Shown: one piece after another, positions 53,937 to 63,159 of the stretch | How positions within the stretch are numbered: position 1 is the stretch's first letter | Layout: each line of letters begins with the position of its first letter | Source: JAMXLO01 sp037201625 | GTDB lineage: Bacteria > Pseudomonadota > Alphaproteobacteria > Acetobacterales > Acetobacteraceae | DNA length: 64,000 bases | Assembly (NCBI GenBank): GCA_037201625.1 | Contig: JBBCGR010000004.1 | Location: forward strand, 62,001 to 126,000 | Reading direction: 5' to 3' | The notes under the pieces: model-generated | Database searches by the model: none | The model's input: only the letters and a program-made list of their open reading frames with translations | What the model was told of the DNA's origin: nothing | Translations under genes and position numbers: made by a program

Positions 53937-55658
53937 ATGTCCAGCGACTTCGACATCGTCATCCGCGGCGGCACCATCATGGACGGCAACGGCGGCACGC
54001 CGTACGCCGGCGATGTCGCGGTGAAGGACGGCAGGATCGCCGAGGTGGGCAAGGTCGCCGGACGCGGCCGTGAGGAGATCGATGCCGCCGGCCTGTCGGT
54101 CACTCCGGGCTTCGTCGACATCCACACCCATTACGACGGCCAGGCGATGTGGGATTCGCAACTCGCACCGTCCTCCTGGCACGGCGTCACCACCGTGGTG
54201 ATGGGCAATTGCGGCGTCGGCTTCGCGCCGGTTCGCAAGAACACCCAGGACGCCGTGATCGCGCTGATGGAGGGCGTGGAGGACATCCCCGGCCCGTGCC
54301 TCAGCGAAGGCCTCGACTGGAGCTGGGAGAGTTTCTCCGAATACCTCACCGCGCTGGAGCGCCGCCGCCACGACATCGACTTCTGCGCCCTGCTGCCGCA
54401 CGCGCCGATGCGCGTCTACGTGATGGGCGACCGGGCGATGAACCTGGAGGACGCCAACCAGGCCGACATCGCCCAGATGCGCGAGATCACCGCCGATGCG
54501 GTGCGCGCCGGCGCGTTCGGCTTTTCGACGTCGCGCACCATCTCGCACAAGACGCTGGCCGGCGACGCGACCCCCACGCTGCGCGCCCAGGAAGCCGAAC
54601 TGATGGGCATCGCGCTCGGCCTGAAGGACGCCGGCAAGGGCTTCATCGAGATGACGTCGGACTGGAACACGCCCGACCCGGCGACCGAGTTCGCCATGAT
54701 GCGCCGGGTGATGGAGGCGTGCGGCCGGCCGATGGTGTTCTCGCTGAACCAGCGCCATGACCGCACCGAGGCGTGGAAGGACCTGCTCGCGCTGTCCACC
54801 CAGGCCGCGTCGGATGGCCTGCCGATCCGCTGCGTCGCCCCGCCCCGCCCGATCGGTGCGCTGCTCGGCCTGTCCGGCAGCCAGAACCCGTTCGCCGGCA
54901 CGCGCTCCTACCACGCGATCGCCCACCTGCCGCTGCCCGACCGGGTCGCCCTAATGCGCGATCCCGCGGTGCGCGCGCGCATCACCACCGAGGATCCCAA
55001 CGAGTTCAACACCTGGTCGCTGCTGTCGCGCATCGGCTTCGAGCGGATGTTCCGCTTCACCGATCCGCTGAACTACACCCCGGCGCGCGAGGATTCGATC
55101 GCCGCGATCGCCGCGCGCCAGGGCCGCACGCCGCAGGACGTCGCCTACGACATGCTGATCGAGGACGAAGGCCGCAACTTCATCTTCACCTGCCTGGTCA
55201 ACTACGCGAATTATGACCTCGAAGCGGTGAAGGAGATGTATACGCGCGACCACGTCATCCCCGGCCTGTCCGACGGCGGCGCGCATGTCGCGTTCATCTG
55301 CGACGCGTCGTTCCCGACCTTCCTGTTCAGCTACTGGGGCCGCGACCGTGGCGAGGATCGCCTGCCGCTGCACGACCTGGTGCGCCGGCAGACCCGCGAG
55401 CCCGCGCGCTTTGCCGGCCTGCACGATCGCGGCCTGCTCGCGCCGGGCATGAAGGCCGACATCAACGTGATCGATTTCGCCGGTCTGGCGCTGGAGCGGC
55501 CGACCATGGTGGTGGACCTGCCGGCCGGCGGGCGGCGCCTGCTGCAGAAGGCACGCGGCTATGCGGCGACGGTGAAGGCCGGCCAGATCACCTACCGCAA
55601 CGGCGTCGCGACGGGCGCGCTGCCGGGCGGGCTGGTGCGCAGCCAGACGGCGGCCTGA
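53937..55658 (+). CDS. Amidohydrolase family 3 (N-acyl-D-amino-acid deacylase/dihydroorotase-like)
   Basis: 573 residues. Zn motif TPGFVDIHTHYDGQ, DWSWESFSEYLTAL, GAFGFSTSRTI, SDGGAHVAFICD (the Asp ligand) and LHDRGLLAPGMKADINVIDF. It hydrolyses N-acyl-D-amino acids or related cyclic amides. Start ATG 53937. It heads the plus-strand run amidohydrolase / acyl-CoA dehydrogenase / Uma2 / CoA-transferase. Confidence 0.93.
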   Translation: MSSDFDIVIRGGTIMDGNGGTPYAGDVAVKDGRIAEVGKVAGRGREEIDAAGLSVTPGFVDIHTHYDGQAMWDSQLAPSSWHGVTTVVMGNCGVGFAPVRKNTQDAVIALMEGVEDIPGPCLSEGLDWSWESFSEYLTALERRRHDIDFCALLPHAPMRVYVMGDRAMNLEDANQADIAQMREITADAVRAGAFGFSTSRTISHKTLAGDATPTLRAQEAELMGIALGLKDAGKGFIEMTSDWNTPDPATEFAMMRRVMEACGRPMVFSLNQRHDRTEAWKDLLALSTQAASDGLPIRCVAPPRPIGALLGLSGSQNPFAGTRSYHAIAHLPLPDRVALMRDPAVRARITTEDPNEFNTWSLLSRIGFERMFRFTDPLNYTPAREDSIAAIAARQGRTPQDVAYDMLIEDEGRNFIFTCLVNYANYDLEAVKEMYTRDHVIPGLSDGGAHVAFICDASFPTFLFSYWGRDRGEDRLPLHDLVRRQTREPARFAGLHDRGLLAPGMKADINVIDFAGLALERPTMVVDLPAGGRRLLQKARGYAATVKAGQITYRNGVATGALPGGLVRSQTAA

Positions 55659-55668
55659 GCGGATTGTC

Positions 55669-56835
55669 ATGGACCAGCACCTTCCGACCGACCCGCATGC
55701 CGAGATCCGCGCCGAGGTGGCGAAGCTCTGCGCCCGCTTCCCCGGCGAGTACTGGCGCCGGCTGGACCGTGACCGCGCCTATCCCACGGAGTTCGTCCAC
55801 GCGCTGACGGAAGGCGGCTACCTCGCGGCGCTGATCCCCGAGGAATACGGCGGCGCCGGCCTGCCCCTGTCCGCCGCCGCGGCGATCCTGGAGACCATCC
55901 ACGCCGAGGGCTGCAACGGTGCCGCCTGCCATGCGCAGATGTACATCATGGGGACGATCCTGCGGCACGGCTCGGCGAAGCAGAAGCAGGACTACCTGCC
56001 GAAGATCGCCACCGGCGAATTGCGCCTGCAGGCGTTCGGCGTCACCGAGCCCACCAGCGGCACCGACACCACCTCGCTGCGCACCTTCGCCCGGCGCGAG
56101 GGCGACCATTACGTGGTGAACGGCCAGAAGGTGTGGACCAGCCGCGCCGAACACTCCGACCTGATGCTGCTGCTCGCGCGCACGACGCCGCGCGACCAGG
56201 CCAAGAAGCGCACCGACGGGCTGTCCACCTTCATCGTCGACATGCGCGCGGCGATCGGCAACGGCATGACCATCCGGCCGCTGCGCACCATGATGAACCA
56301 CAACTCCACCGAGATCTTCTTCGACAACATGGTGGTGCCGGCCGAGAACCTGATCGGCGAGGAGGGCAGGGGGTTCCGCTACATCATCGACGGCATGAAC
56401 GCCGAGCGGCTGCTGATCTCGGCCGAGTGCATCGGCGACGCGCGCTGGTTCCTGAAGAAGGCCACCGACTATGCACGCGACCGCGTGGTGTTCGGCCGGC
56501 CGATCGGCCAGAACCAGGGCATCCAGTTCCCGCTGGCGCGCGCCTATGCGCAGATGCGGGCCGCCGAACTGATGGTCCGCGAGGGCTGTGCCAAGTTCGA
56601 GGCCGGCCTGGTGCCTGGCGAGGAGGCCAACATGGCCAAGCTGCTCGGCGCCGATGCGTCCTGGGCGGCGGCCGAGGCCTGCCTGCAGACGCATGGCGGC
56701 TTCGGCTTTGCCGAGGAATACGACGTGGAGCGGAAATACCGGGAGACGCGGCTGTACCAGGTGGCGCCGATCAGTACAAACCTGATCCTGTCCTATGTCG
56801 CCGAGCACGTGCTGGGGCTGCCGCGGAGCTACTGA
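55669..56835 (+). CDS. Acyl-CoA dehydrogenase
   Basis: 388 residues, FAD flavoprotein for alpha-beta dehydrogenation. FAD/substrate motifs: AFGVTEPTSGTDTTSL, KVWTSRAEHSDLMLLLAR, DGMNAERLLISAECIG and LQTHGGFGFAEEYDVERKYRE. The C-terminal Glu used by medium-chain enzymes is absent (QVAPISTN), but Glu in NAERLL is at the base position used by isovaleryl/long-chain enzymes. Ten bases after the amidohydrolase stop, so same operon. Confidence 0.93.
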   Translation: MDQHLPTDPHAEIRAEVAKLCARFPGEYWRRLDRDRAYPTEFVHALTEGGYLAALIPEEYGGAGLPLSAAAAILETIHAEGCNGAACHAQMYIMGTILRHGSAKQKQDYLPKIATGELRLQAFGVTEPTSGTDTTSLRTFARREGDHYVVNGQKVWTSRAEHSDLMLLLARTTPRDQAKKRTDGLSTFIVDMRAAIGNGMTIRPLRTMMNHNSTEIFFDNMVVPAENLIGEEGRGFRYIIDGMNAERLLISAECIGDARWFLKKATDYARDRVVFGRPIGQNQGIQFPLARAYAQMRAAELMVREGCAKFEAGLVPGEEANMAKLLGADASWAAAEACLQTHGGFGFAEEYDVERKYRETRLYQVAPISTNLILSYVAEHVLGLPRSY

Positions 56836-56836
56836 G

Positions 56837-57419
56837 ATGGGCGTGGCGCTGAACGAGCGTATGACGCTGGCGGCGTTCCTCGACTGGGAGAGCCGGCAGG
56901 AGTTCAAATACGAGTTCGACGGGTTCGCTCCGGTGGCGATGGTCGGGGGTGACGGTGGCGCACTCCGCCATCCAGGCCAACCTGATGGGACTGCTGTTCA
57001 ACCGCCTGCGCGGGCATCGTTGCCGGGCGCACGGTAGCGAACTGAAGATCGAGGTCGCCGGACATATCCGCTATCCGGATGCCTTCATCGTCTGCTCGCC
57101 GCTCCCCGTTGGCGCGACGGTGGTGCACGATCCGGTGGTGGTGTTCGAAATCCTCAGCCCAGGCACCTCCCATACCGATCGCATCGAGAAGAACCGCGAG
57201 TATCGCGCCACGCCGTCGATCCAGCGCTACGTGATCCTGGAGCAGACATCGCAGGCGGCCACGGTGCACGCGCGCAGCGGCAACGGCTGGATGACCGACA
57301 TCCTGACCGGCGACGCGGTGCTGGACCTGCCGGAGATCGGTGCCGGAATTGCGCTGTCCGACCTCTATGAGGGCGTCGAGTTCCCGCTGGATGAGCGCCC
57401 GACGGTGTCCGGCGCGTGA
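56837..57419 (+). pseudogene. Uma2-family restriction-endonuclease-fold protein, one frameshift
   Basis: Spliced across one shift it gives about 190 residues: NERMTLAAFLDWESRQEFKYEFDGFAPVAMVG then TVAHSAIQANLMGLLFNRL, SELKIEVAGHIRYPDAFIVC (Asp), VVVFEILSPGTSHTDRIEKNREY (Glu..E-x-x-K-like) and YVILEQTS. The shift is one extra G in a five-G run (56945-56949). Uma2 proteins are PD-(D/E)xK-fold and mostly of unknown role. The stop overlaps the CoA-transferase GTG start. Confidence 0.8.
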
Positions 57420-58540
57420 GCCTCCCGCTCGCGGGCCTGCTCGTGGTCTCGCTCGAGCAGGCGGTCGCCGCGCCGTATTGCAGCTCGCGCCTGGCGGATG
57501 CCGGCGCGCGCGTCATCAAGATCGAGCGCGCCGAGGGCGACTTCGCGCGCGGCTACGACAAGGCGGCCAAGGGCCTGTCCAGCTATTTCGTCTGGCTCAA
57601 TCGCGGCAAGCAGAGCCTGGTCGCCGACATCAAGCAGCCGGCCGATGCGGCGCTGCTGCACCGCATCCTCGCGCGGGCCGACGTGTTCATCCAGAACCTG
57701 GCGCCAGGCGCCGCCGCGCGCGCCGGCTTCGGCTCCGACGATCTGCGCGCCAGCCATCCTCGGCTCATCACCGTCGACATCTCCGGCTACGGCGACACCG
57801 GCGACTACGCGACGATGAAGGCGTACGACTTGCTGGTGCAGGCGGAATCCGGCCTGGCGATGATCACCGGCCATCCGGCCGGCCCGGGCCGCGTCGGCGT
57901 CTCGGCCTGCGACATCGCCTGCGGCATGGCCGCGCATGCCGGCGTGCTCGAGGCGCTGATCGAGCGCGGCATCACCGGCCGCGGCAAGGGCCTGAAGGTC
58001 AGCCTGTTCGACGGCATGGCGGACTGGATGAACGTGCCGCTGCTGTTCTTCGAGGGCACCGGCCGCGCGCCGGAACGCCTTGGCCTCGCGCATCCGTCGA
58101 TCTGCCCGTATGGCGCGTTCGCCACCAGCGACGGCGCCCTGGTGCTGATCTCGATCCAGAACGAGCGCGAATGGGCCGAATTCTGCGCGACGTTCCTGGC
58201 GGAGCCCGACCTGCCGCGGCGCGAAGGCTTCCAGACCAACGTCGTCCGCGTGGCGAACCGGGCTGCGGTCGATGCCCATGTCGCCGCCGCTTTCGCGCGC
58301 CTGTCGCGGGACGCGGCGGCGCTGCGGTTGCGCGCGGCCAACACCGCCTACGGGTTCGTCAACGACGTCGCGGCGTTTGCGGGCCATCCCGCCCTGCGGC
58401 GCGTGACGGTCGAGACGCCGGTCGGCGCGGTGTCGCTCGCCGCACCGCCGGTGCTGTCCAGCGACGGGCCGCGTGCGCTCGGGCCGGTGCCGGCGATCGG
58501 CGAGCATTCCGCTTCGATCCGCGCCGAGTTCCCGGCCTGA
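57416..58540 (+). CDS. Family III CoA-transferase (CaiB/BaiF)
   Basis: 374 residues. LVVSLEQAVAAPYCSSRLADAGARVIKIERAEGDFAR is the family N-terminus; the catalytic Asp lies in MKAYDLLVQAESGLAMITG. It moves CoA between organic acids, which with the acyl-CoA dehydrogenase suggests activation and oxidation of a carboxylic acid. Start GTG 57416 overlaps the preceding TGA (GTGA). Confidence 0.92.
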   Translation: MSLPLAGLLVVSLEQAVAAPYCSSRLADAGARVIKIERAEGDFARGYDKAAKGLSSYFVWLNRGKQSLVADIKQPADAALLHRILARADVFIQNLAPGAAARAGFGSDDLRASHPRLITVDISGYGDTGDYATMKAYDLLVQAESGLAMITGHPAGPGRVGVSACDIACGMAAHAGVLEALIERGITGRGKGLKVSLFDGMADWMNVPLLFFEGTGRAPERLGLAHPSICPYGAFATSDGALVLISIQNEREWAEFCATFLAEPDLPRREGFQTNVVRVANRAAVDAHVAAAFARLSRDAAALRLRAANTAYGFVNDVAAFAGHPALRRVTVETPVGAVSLAAPPVLSSDGPRALGPVPAIGEHSASIRAEFPA

Positions 58541-59332
58541 TCAGCCTCCGCTGCGCCGAGGCGGGGGCTGGAACGCCAGCCCGATCGGGGAGGCGCGATA
58601 GGCGTCCAGGCTGCGTCCGGCCGGGGTCTCGCCGCTGCCGGTCGGCAGCATGATCATCCGCGGGCCCGGCGCCCCGGTCGAGGGCTGCAACCGGACCACG
58701 CGCGTCAGTCCCGGCGTGGGCTGCGTCGTCGTGGCACTCCAGGCCTGTGCCAGCGCGCTGGCGCCGGCGGGACCGGCCATCCGCTGCTCCTCGGGCAGCA
58801 CGGCCAGCACCTTGCGCAGGTAATCCGCCCCCAGTTCCGGCGTGGCCGAATGGTATTGCGCCGCCGCCCGATTCCAGTCGCCGGTCTGCGCGAACAGGTC
58901 CTTGAGGAATTTCCCGGCATAAGCGGCGTTGGTCTGCGGCTCGAACGCCGCCTCCAGCGAAGGGAACGCGTTCGGGTGGTGCATCAGGTTGATCTGGGCG
59001 CACCCCACGTCGATGGAGCGCATGCCGCGTGCCTGCATGGCCCGTACCGCGCTCACGGCCTCGGCCTTGGTCGGGTAGAAGAAGCCTTGGCCCTCTGCGT
59101 TCACCGCCCACGGCCAGGGGTGGAAGGCGCCGGAGGCCGGATCGCGGCGGCCGCTCTCGACACGGGCGATCGACGCCAGAAGCTGGGCCGGGATGCCGCT
59201 GTTCCGTTCTACGGCGGATACCGCGGAACGGCACATGAGACCCGGTGTTGCCGTTGGTGGGACGATCACCTGGGCTCGGGCCGCAGTGAATGCTCCGAGG
59301 AACACCATCGTCTGTAGGCCGATGCGCCACAT
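58541..59332 (-). CDS. Secreted lytic transglycosylase-like (SLT fold) protein
   Basis: 263 residues. Signal peptide MWRIGLQTMVFLGAFTAARA. The goose-lysozyme-type SLT core: SGIPAQLLASIARVESGRRD (catalytic Glu in ES), VGCAQINLMHHPNAF (Gly-Cys-x-Gln-Ile-Asn), AAFEPQTNAAYAGKFLKDLF and WNRAAAQYHSATP. It cleaves peptidoglycan; homologues serve secretion or flagellar machines. ATG 59332 has only a weak Shine-Dalgarno; the next frame start at 59467 would add 45 residues before the signal. Confidence 0.88.
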   Translation of the reverse strand: MWRIGLQTMVFLGAFTAARAQVIVPPTATPGLMCRSAVSAVERNSGIPAQLLASIARVESGRRDPASGAFHPWPWAVNAEGQGFFYPTKAEAVSAVRAMQARGMRSIDVGCAQINLMHHPNAFPSLEAAFEPQTNAAYAGKFLKDLFAQTGDWNRAAAQYHSATPELGADYLRKVLAVLPEEQRMAGPAGASALAQAWSATTTQPTPGLTRVVRLQPSTGAPGPRMIMLPTGSGETPAGRSLDAYRASPIGLAFQPPPRRSGG

Positions 59333-59432
59333 CCCGTGATGATAGAAGGCAAGCGTTAGCAAAGAGTTGCCAGACGTGATTGCGACGGGGCCTGGATCAC
59401 GGACACGGCAATGCTGCATTGCAAAATATCGC

Positions 59433-59461
59433 TTGCATGCGAACGACCGATCGCCTAGCTT
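59433..59461 (+). promoter_or_regulatory. Sigma-70 promoter of the candidate sRNA
   Basis: TTGCAT (59433-59438) and TAGCTT (59456-59461) with a 17-base spacer. No protein-coding start follows; the predicted start near 59468 opens onto the sRNA. Confidence 0.6.
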
Positions 59462-59467
59462 GTGCAT

Positions 59468-59557
59468 CGCAGCAATGCGGTCACTGACCGCGCTGTCTGC
59501 TTTCTTGGACGTTTCCTCCCTAAACTTGGCGGCGCCACAAGCGCCGCCAATTTTTTT
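59468..59557 (+). ncRNA. Candidate trans-acting small RNA, about 90 nt, with anti-Shine-Dalgarno loop
   Basis: It has a promoter, a 5' hairpin GCGGTC-ACT-GACCGC (59477-59491), an unpaired pyrimidine-rich stretch containing GTTTCCTCCC (about 59511-59520) complementary to Shine-Dalgarno sites, and a textbook terminator. No open frame spans it. This architecture matches alphaproteobacterial CUCC-bearing sRNAs (alpha-r14 and cuckoo-type groups) as I know them; family membership is not established. Confidence 0.65.
59526..59557 (+). terminator. Rho-independent terminator
   Basis: TTGGCGGCG (59526-59534) pairs perfectly with CGCCGCCAA (59542-59550) across CCACAAG, followed by seven Ts (59551-59557). 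It faces rightward, whereas both flanking protein genes read leftward, so its natural substrate is the candidate sRNA. Confidence 0.92.
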
Positions 59558-59628
59558 GGTCGGACCCGCGCGCTGCCCGAGCGAGCGCCCCGGCCAGTTG
59601 CGGCGCGCTGGTCAGGTCAGTGCGCGGA

Positions 59629-60516
59629 TCAGCCTGGCGCGATCTCGGACAGGCGGTCGGCGAGCCCCGCGATCAGCCGGGTGATGCTGCCCTGCACCGC
59701 GGCGAAGCCGGGCAGGCGCTCGATCCGGCCCTCATTCATGTAAAGCTCGCGGGCCAGTTCGATCTGCAGCGCGTGCACGCCCTCGCGCGGGCGCCCATAG
59801 TGGCGGGTGATATAGCCGCCGGCATACGGGTCGTTGCGGCGGACGCTGAAGCCGAGGTCGGTCAGCAGCGATTCCACCATCCTTGCGGTGCCCGGGGCGC
59901 AGGCCGTGCCATGCGCGTCGCCCAGCACGATATCCGCCGGCCGCAGCCCGGAGCGCGAGACGTGCCCGTGGGTCGGCATCGAGTGGCAGTCGATCAACAG
60001 GCAGTAGCCGAACGCGCTGCGGGTCTCGGCGATCAGCAGGCTCAGGGCGTCGTGGAACGGCTGCCAGCAGGTGCGGATCCGGCGCTCGGCGTCGATGAAG
60101 GACAGCTTGTCGCGGTAGATCACCTCGCCGGACGCGACCACGCGGGCGATGGTGCCGAGACCGGCGCCGACGCGCGCGCTGGTGGTGTTCACCCAGGAGG
60201 GCAGGCGGTCGGCGAACATCCCGGGGTCGAGTTCCCAGGCCTCGCGATTCGCATCGCACCACGCGCGCGGGAAGGTCGCGGCGAGCAGCGGCGCGCCGTG
60301 CTCGGGGGCGGCGGCGAACAACTCGTCGACGAAGCTGTCCTCGCTGCGGCGCAGGCTCAGCGGGTCCAGCCGCGAAGCCGCCAGCAATTCGTCGGGATAG
60401 CGCCGGCCGGAATGCGGCGAGGCAAAGATGATCGGCACCGTCTGCTGCGCCGGCCGCAGCAGCACGAACGGGGCAGGCGGAGCAAGCGCGGCGTCTACTG
60501 GCACGTCCATCGGCAT
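59629..60516 (-). CDS. N-formylglutamate amidohydrolase family protein
   Basis: About 295 residues. IIFASPHSGRRYP (metal His), TFPRAWCDANREAWELDP, CLLIDCHSMPTHG (Asp/His) and GGYITRHYGRPREGVHALQIELARELYM match the HutG2/FGase family, releasing formate or a carboxylate from N-acyl-glutamate-type substrates. No other histidine-utilisation gene is adjacent. Start 60516 or 60510. Confidence 0.88.
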   Translation of the reverse strand: MPMDVPVDAALAPPAPFVLLRPAQQTVPIIFASPHSGRRYPDELLAASRLDPLSLRRSEDSFVDELFAAAPEHGAPLLAATFPRAWCDANREAWELDPGMFADRLPSWVNTTSARVGAGLGTIARVVASGEVIYRDKLSFIDAERRIRTCWQPFHDALSLLIAETRSAFGYCLLIDCHSMPTHGHVSRSGLRPADIVLGDAHGTACAPGTARMVESLLTDLGFSVRRNDPYAGGYITRHYGRPREGVHALQIELARELYMNEGRIERLPGFAAVQGSITRLIAGLADRLSEIAPG

Positions 60517-60595
60517 ATTGAAGCTGTCACGGCGCGCGCTGTCACGACCCCAGCTTGCCCCCGGCCTCTGTCTTGCGTATTTTTTGCCAGCGGAT

Positions 60596-60670
60596 GGGCG
60601 CGTAGCTCAGCGGGAGAGCATCGCCTTGACATGGCGGGGGTCACAGGTTCAATCCCTGTCGCGCCCACCA
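60596..60670 (+). tRNA. tRNA-Val (GAC)
   Basis: A full cloverleaf of 75 bases with encoded CCA. Acceptor GGGCGCG pairs with CGCGCCC; D-arm GCTC/GAGC; anticodon stem TCGCC/GGCGG around TTGACAT with anticodon GAC; T-arm ACAGG/CCTGT with TTCAATC. Reads GTC codons. Confidence 0.97.
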
Positions 60671-60690
60671 TCCGACACCAGTGGCAGGCT

Positions 60691-60805
60691 TTTACGATCC
60701 AGGCCTTTACGATCCAGCCCTTTACGATCCGGACATTCAGGATGGGGTCCTGCGCAATCCGGCCCCTCACGACCCGGCCCCTTTCGATCCGGGCCACCAC
60801 GATCG
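60691..60805. repeat. Tandem array, 15 bp x 8, behind tRNA-Val
   Basis: Eight units on an exact 15-base period, each around TTTACGATCC (60691, 60706, 60721, 60736, 60751, 60766, 60781, 60796). The first three are nearly identical; later ones diverge. It resembles the 15-base array behind rpoD (ACGACCGG core), in register length though not in full sequence. No gene between the tRNA and 60888. Confidence 0.9.
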
Positions 60806-60887
60806 GGCGGGGTGAAGCAATCGGGCAATCGATTGCGCCCCACCATCCGGCGCCACAAGATGCGGCTGCGCGAGAGGCTGGCCCACA

Positions 60888-62472
60888 ATGCGAACGCACT
60901 CGCTGAACCGGCTCGGGATGCGCCTGCTGCGGCATCGCCCCACGCTGCAGGAGGCCTGCCTGCTGCTCGCCTGCATGATCTTCGCCGCGATCGGCGCCTA
61001 TAGCTACGACATCTTCAGCGGATCCGACGGCCAGGCGCCGGTGGAACAGACCATCGAACTGGATGAGGCGCTGGCCCTCGCCGGACTGCTCTGCCTCGGG
61101 CTGCTCGTGCTGTCCTGGCGCTTCCTGCTGGCGCAGCGGCGGGAGGTCGCCCGGCGGATCGCGGCCGAGCGCGTGGCACGGGAACTCGCGCTGCAGGACC
61201 CGCTGACCGGCCTGCCCAACCGGCGGCGATTCGACGAAGAGCTGAAAGCGGCCGCCGCGGCACACCCGCGTACCGGCGGCGCCCACGCGCTGCTCCTGCT
61301 GGACCTGAACGGCTTCAAGCGGGTGAACGACCTGCATGGCCATGGCGTCGGCGACGAGGTGCTGATCAAGTGCGCCAACCGCCTGCAGCGCGCGGTGCGC
61401 GACGGCGACCTGGTGGCACGGCTCGGCGGCGACGAGTTCGCCATCCTCGCGCGGCACCTGGCCGGGGCGGAGGAGGCGACCAGCATCGCGCTCCGTGTCA
61501 TCCGCGAGCTTGAGCAACCGATCACGACCGGGCCGACCCGCCACGAGGTGGGCACCGGCATCGGCATCGCGCTGATGCCGCGCGACGGCGAGCAGGCGGG
61601 CGAGATCATGCGCAAGGCCGATATCGCGCTCTATCGTGCCAAGGCGTTGCCGGTCAGCACCTCCTGCTTCTTCGACGCGGAGATGGACGCGCATGTCCGC
61701 GAGCGCGACCTGATCGAGCGCGACCTGCGTGCCGCCATCCGCGAGGGCGCGATCGTGCCCTGCTACCAGCCGCTGATCGACCTGGCGACGAACGAGGTGA
61801 CCGGGTTCGAGGCGCTGGCGCGCTGGAAGCATCCGACACTGGGCGACGTGCCGCCCGAGCGGTTCATCCCGATCGCGGAAAGCTGCGGGCTGATCGACCT
61901 GCTGACCGACCGCCTGCTGCGCCTGGCGGCGCGGGCCGCCTGCCAATGGCCGGACCGCGTGACGCTGTCGTTCAACATCTCCCCCTCGCAACTCAAGGAC
62001 CACACGCTGGCCGCGCGCATCCTGGAGATCCTGAAGGAGGTGGGGCTGCCGCCGCGGCGGCTGGAGATCGAGCTGACCGAGGCCGCGGTGGTGCGTGACC
62101 TTGCGGGCGCCCAGCGCGTTCTGGGGGCGCTGCGCGACGCCGGCGTGCGCATCGCGCTCGACGATTTCGGCACCGGCTATTCGAGTCTGTACCACTTGCG
62201 CAATTTCAAGGTCGACAAGATCAAGATCGATCGCAGCTTCGTCCGAGGACATGCAGCACGAGCCGGAGGCGGCCGTGCTGGTGCGGGCGCTGCTCGGACT
62301 GGGCCAGGGGCTTGGCCTGACCGTGACGGCCGAGGGCGTGGAGTTGCCGGCGCAGGCGGCCTCGCTGCGCGAGCAGGGATGCGACCAGGTGCAGGGCTTC
62401 CTGTACGGTCACGCCATGCCGGCCGCGGAGGCGGCCGACCTGGTGGCAGCGCACAGGGTGCAGGCAGCTTAG
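60888..62472 (+). CDS. GGDEF-EAL bifunctional cyclic-di-GMP enzyme, one frameshift near the end
   Basis: About 527 residues when repaired. Two membrane segments (LQEACLLLACMIFAAIGAYS; ALAGLLCLGLLVLSWRFLL), a short coil, then GGDEF (LQDPLTGLPNRRRFDEEL; LVARLGGDEFAILAR) and EAL (IVPCYQPLIDLATNEVTGFEALARWKHP, DDFGTGYSSLYHL). Both signature motifs are intact. After KIDRSFV (about 62243) the frame shifts by one base and EDMQHEPEAAVLVRALLGLG...TAEGVELPAQAASLREQGCD resumes to 62472. It makes or degrades cyclic di-GMP at the membrane. Confidence 0.9.
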
Positions 62473-62533
62473 CGCCGTTCCCCCTCCGGCCCAGGGAGCG
62501 TGAGGGGCGACCGCCCGGAGCGCGTGCCCGGCG

Positions 62534-62706
62534 TCAGTGCGGCTTCTTCACCGCCTCGTCGAACACACTGCACGCGAGCGTCACAAGGCTCTCGGCCGTA
62601 TCGGTATAGCCGGCGCGGTCGGCATCCTTCGCGAGCGCGATCAGCCGGTCGGACAGGGACCAGTTCGCTCACCCTCGGTTCCGCCAGCGCGTCATCATTG
62701 CCGTCA
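62534..62706 (-). pseudogene. Small conserved-looking ORF, interrupted
   Basis: On the minus strand WSLSDRLIALAKDADRAGYT, then AESLVTLACSVFDEAVKKPH ending TGA 62534, is strongly protein-like. Upstream MMTRWRNRG runs into TGA in the same frame just before it. One indel would join them into a protein of about 55 residues. Function unknown. This sits in the 62473-62763 gap; the rest shows nothing clear. Confidence 0.4.
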
Positions 62707-62763
62707 TCATGGGATTTTCCCCCTTCCGGGTTGTGCCAATGACAGAAGAATGCAACCCACGGT

Positions 62764-62994
62764 TTAGAGAGGGGTTAACGCGGCGGGAAAGAATTCGCGC
62801 AGTGCCATCACCCGCAGAGCGGATGCGAGCGGGCGGCCGTTGCTCCGTTCGGCATCCGCGGCAGCGACCAGCGCAGTGAGCGTCTGGTGCCGCGCGGCGG
62901 CGATGTGGATGAGGGCCGTCCAGAACTCCTCCTCCAGCGCGACGCTGGTGCGATGGCCGGCGAGGGAGAAGCTGCGCTTGATCAGCCCACTCAG
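62764..62994 (-). CDS. RHH_4 ribbon-helix-helix DNA-binding protein
   Basis: About 76 residues, SGLIKRSFSLAGHRTSVALEEEFWTALIHIAAARHQTLTALVAAAD...LASALRVMALREFF, the typical RHH_4 (Arc-like) protein of this class. The family normally begins just before SGLIKRSF. There is no ATG/GTG there, but a CTG at 62994 sits six bases behind GGGAGG (63006-63001). The open frame reaches 63117, but the added N-terminus is not protein-like. A rare CTG start or a base change are both possible. Confidence 0.78.
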   Translation of the reverse strand: MSGLIKRSFSLAGHRTSVALEEEFWTALIHIAAARHQTLTALVAAADAERSNGRPLASALRVMALREFFPAALTPL

Positions 62995-63159
62995 CCGCCG
63001 CCTCCCGGCAGCAGGGCGGTTGGCGAGACCCGGCACTCGTGTTCCATGGCCGCGGAACAGCCGGTTTGTTTCGGCGCCTGTGTCAAGGTGATGGTTCCCG
63101 CGAGCACGATCGGCCAAAGTTCACCGCGTTCCATAGCCGATCCGCGCCGCGCCGCGCGC

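Noticed and set aside
60649..60888. Minus-strand frame with DRKG pentapeptide repeats behind tRNA-Val
   Set aside because: It is a translation of the 15-bp tandem array, without start signal or conserved flanks.
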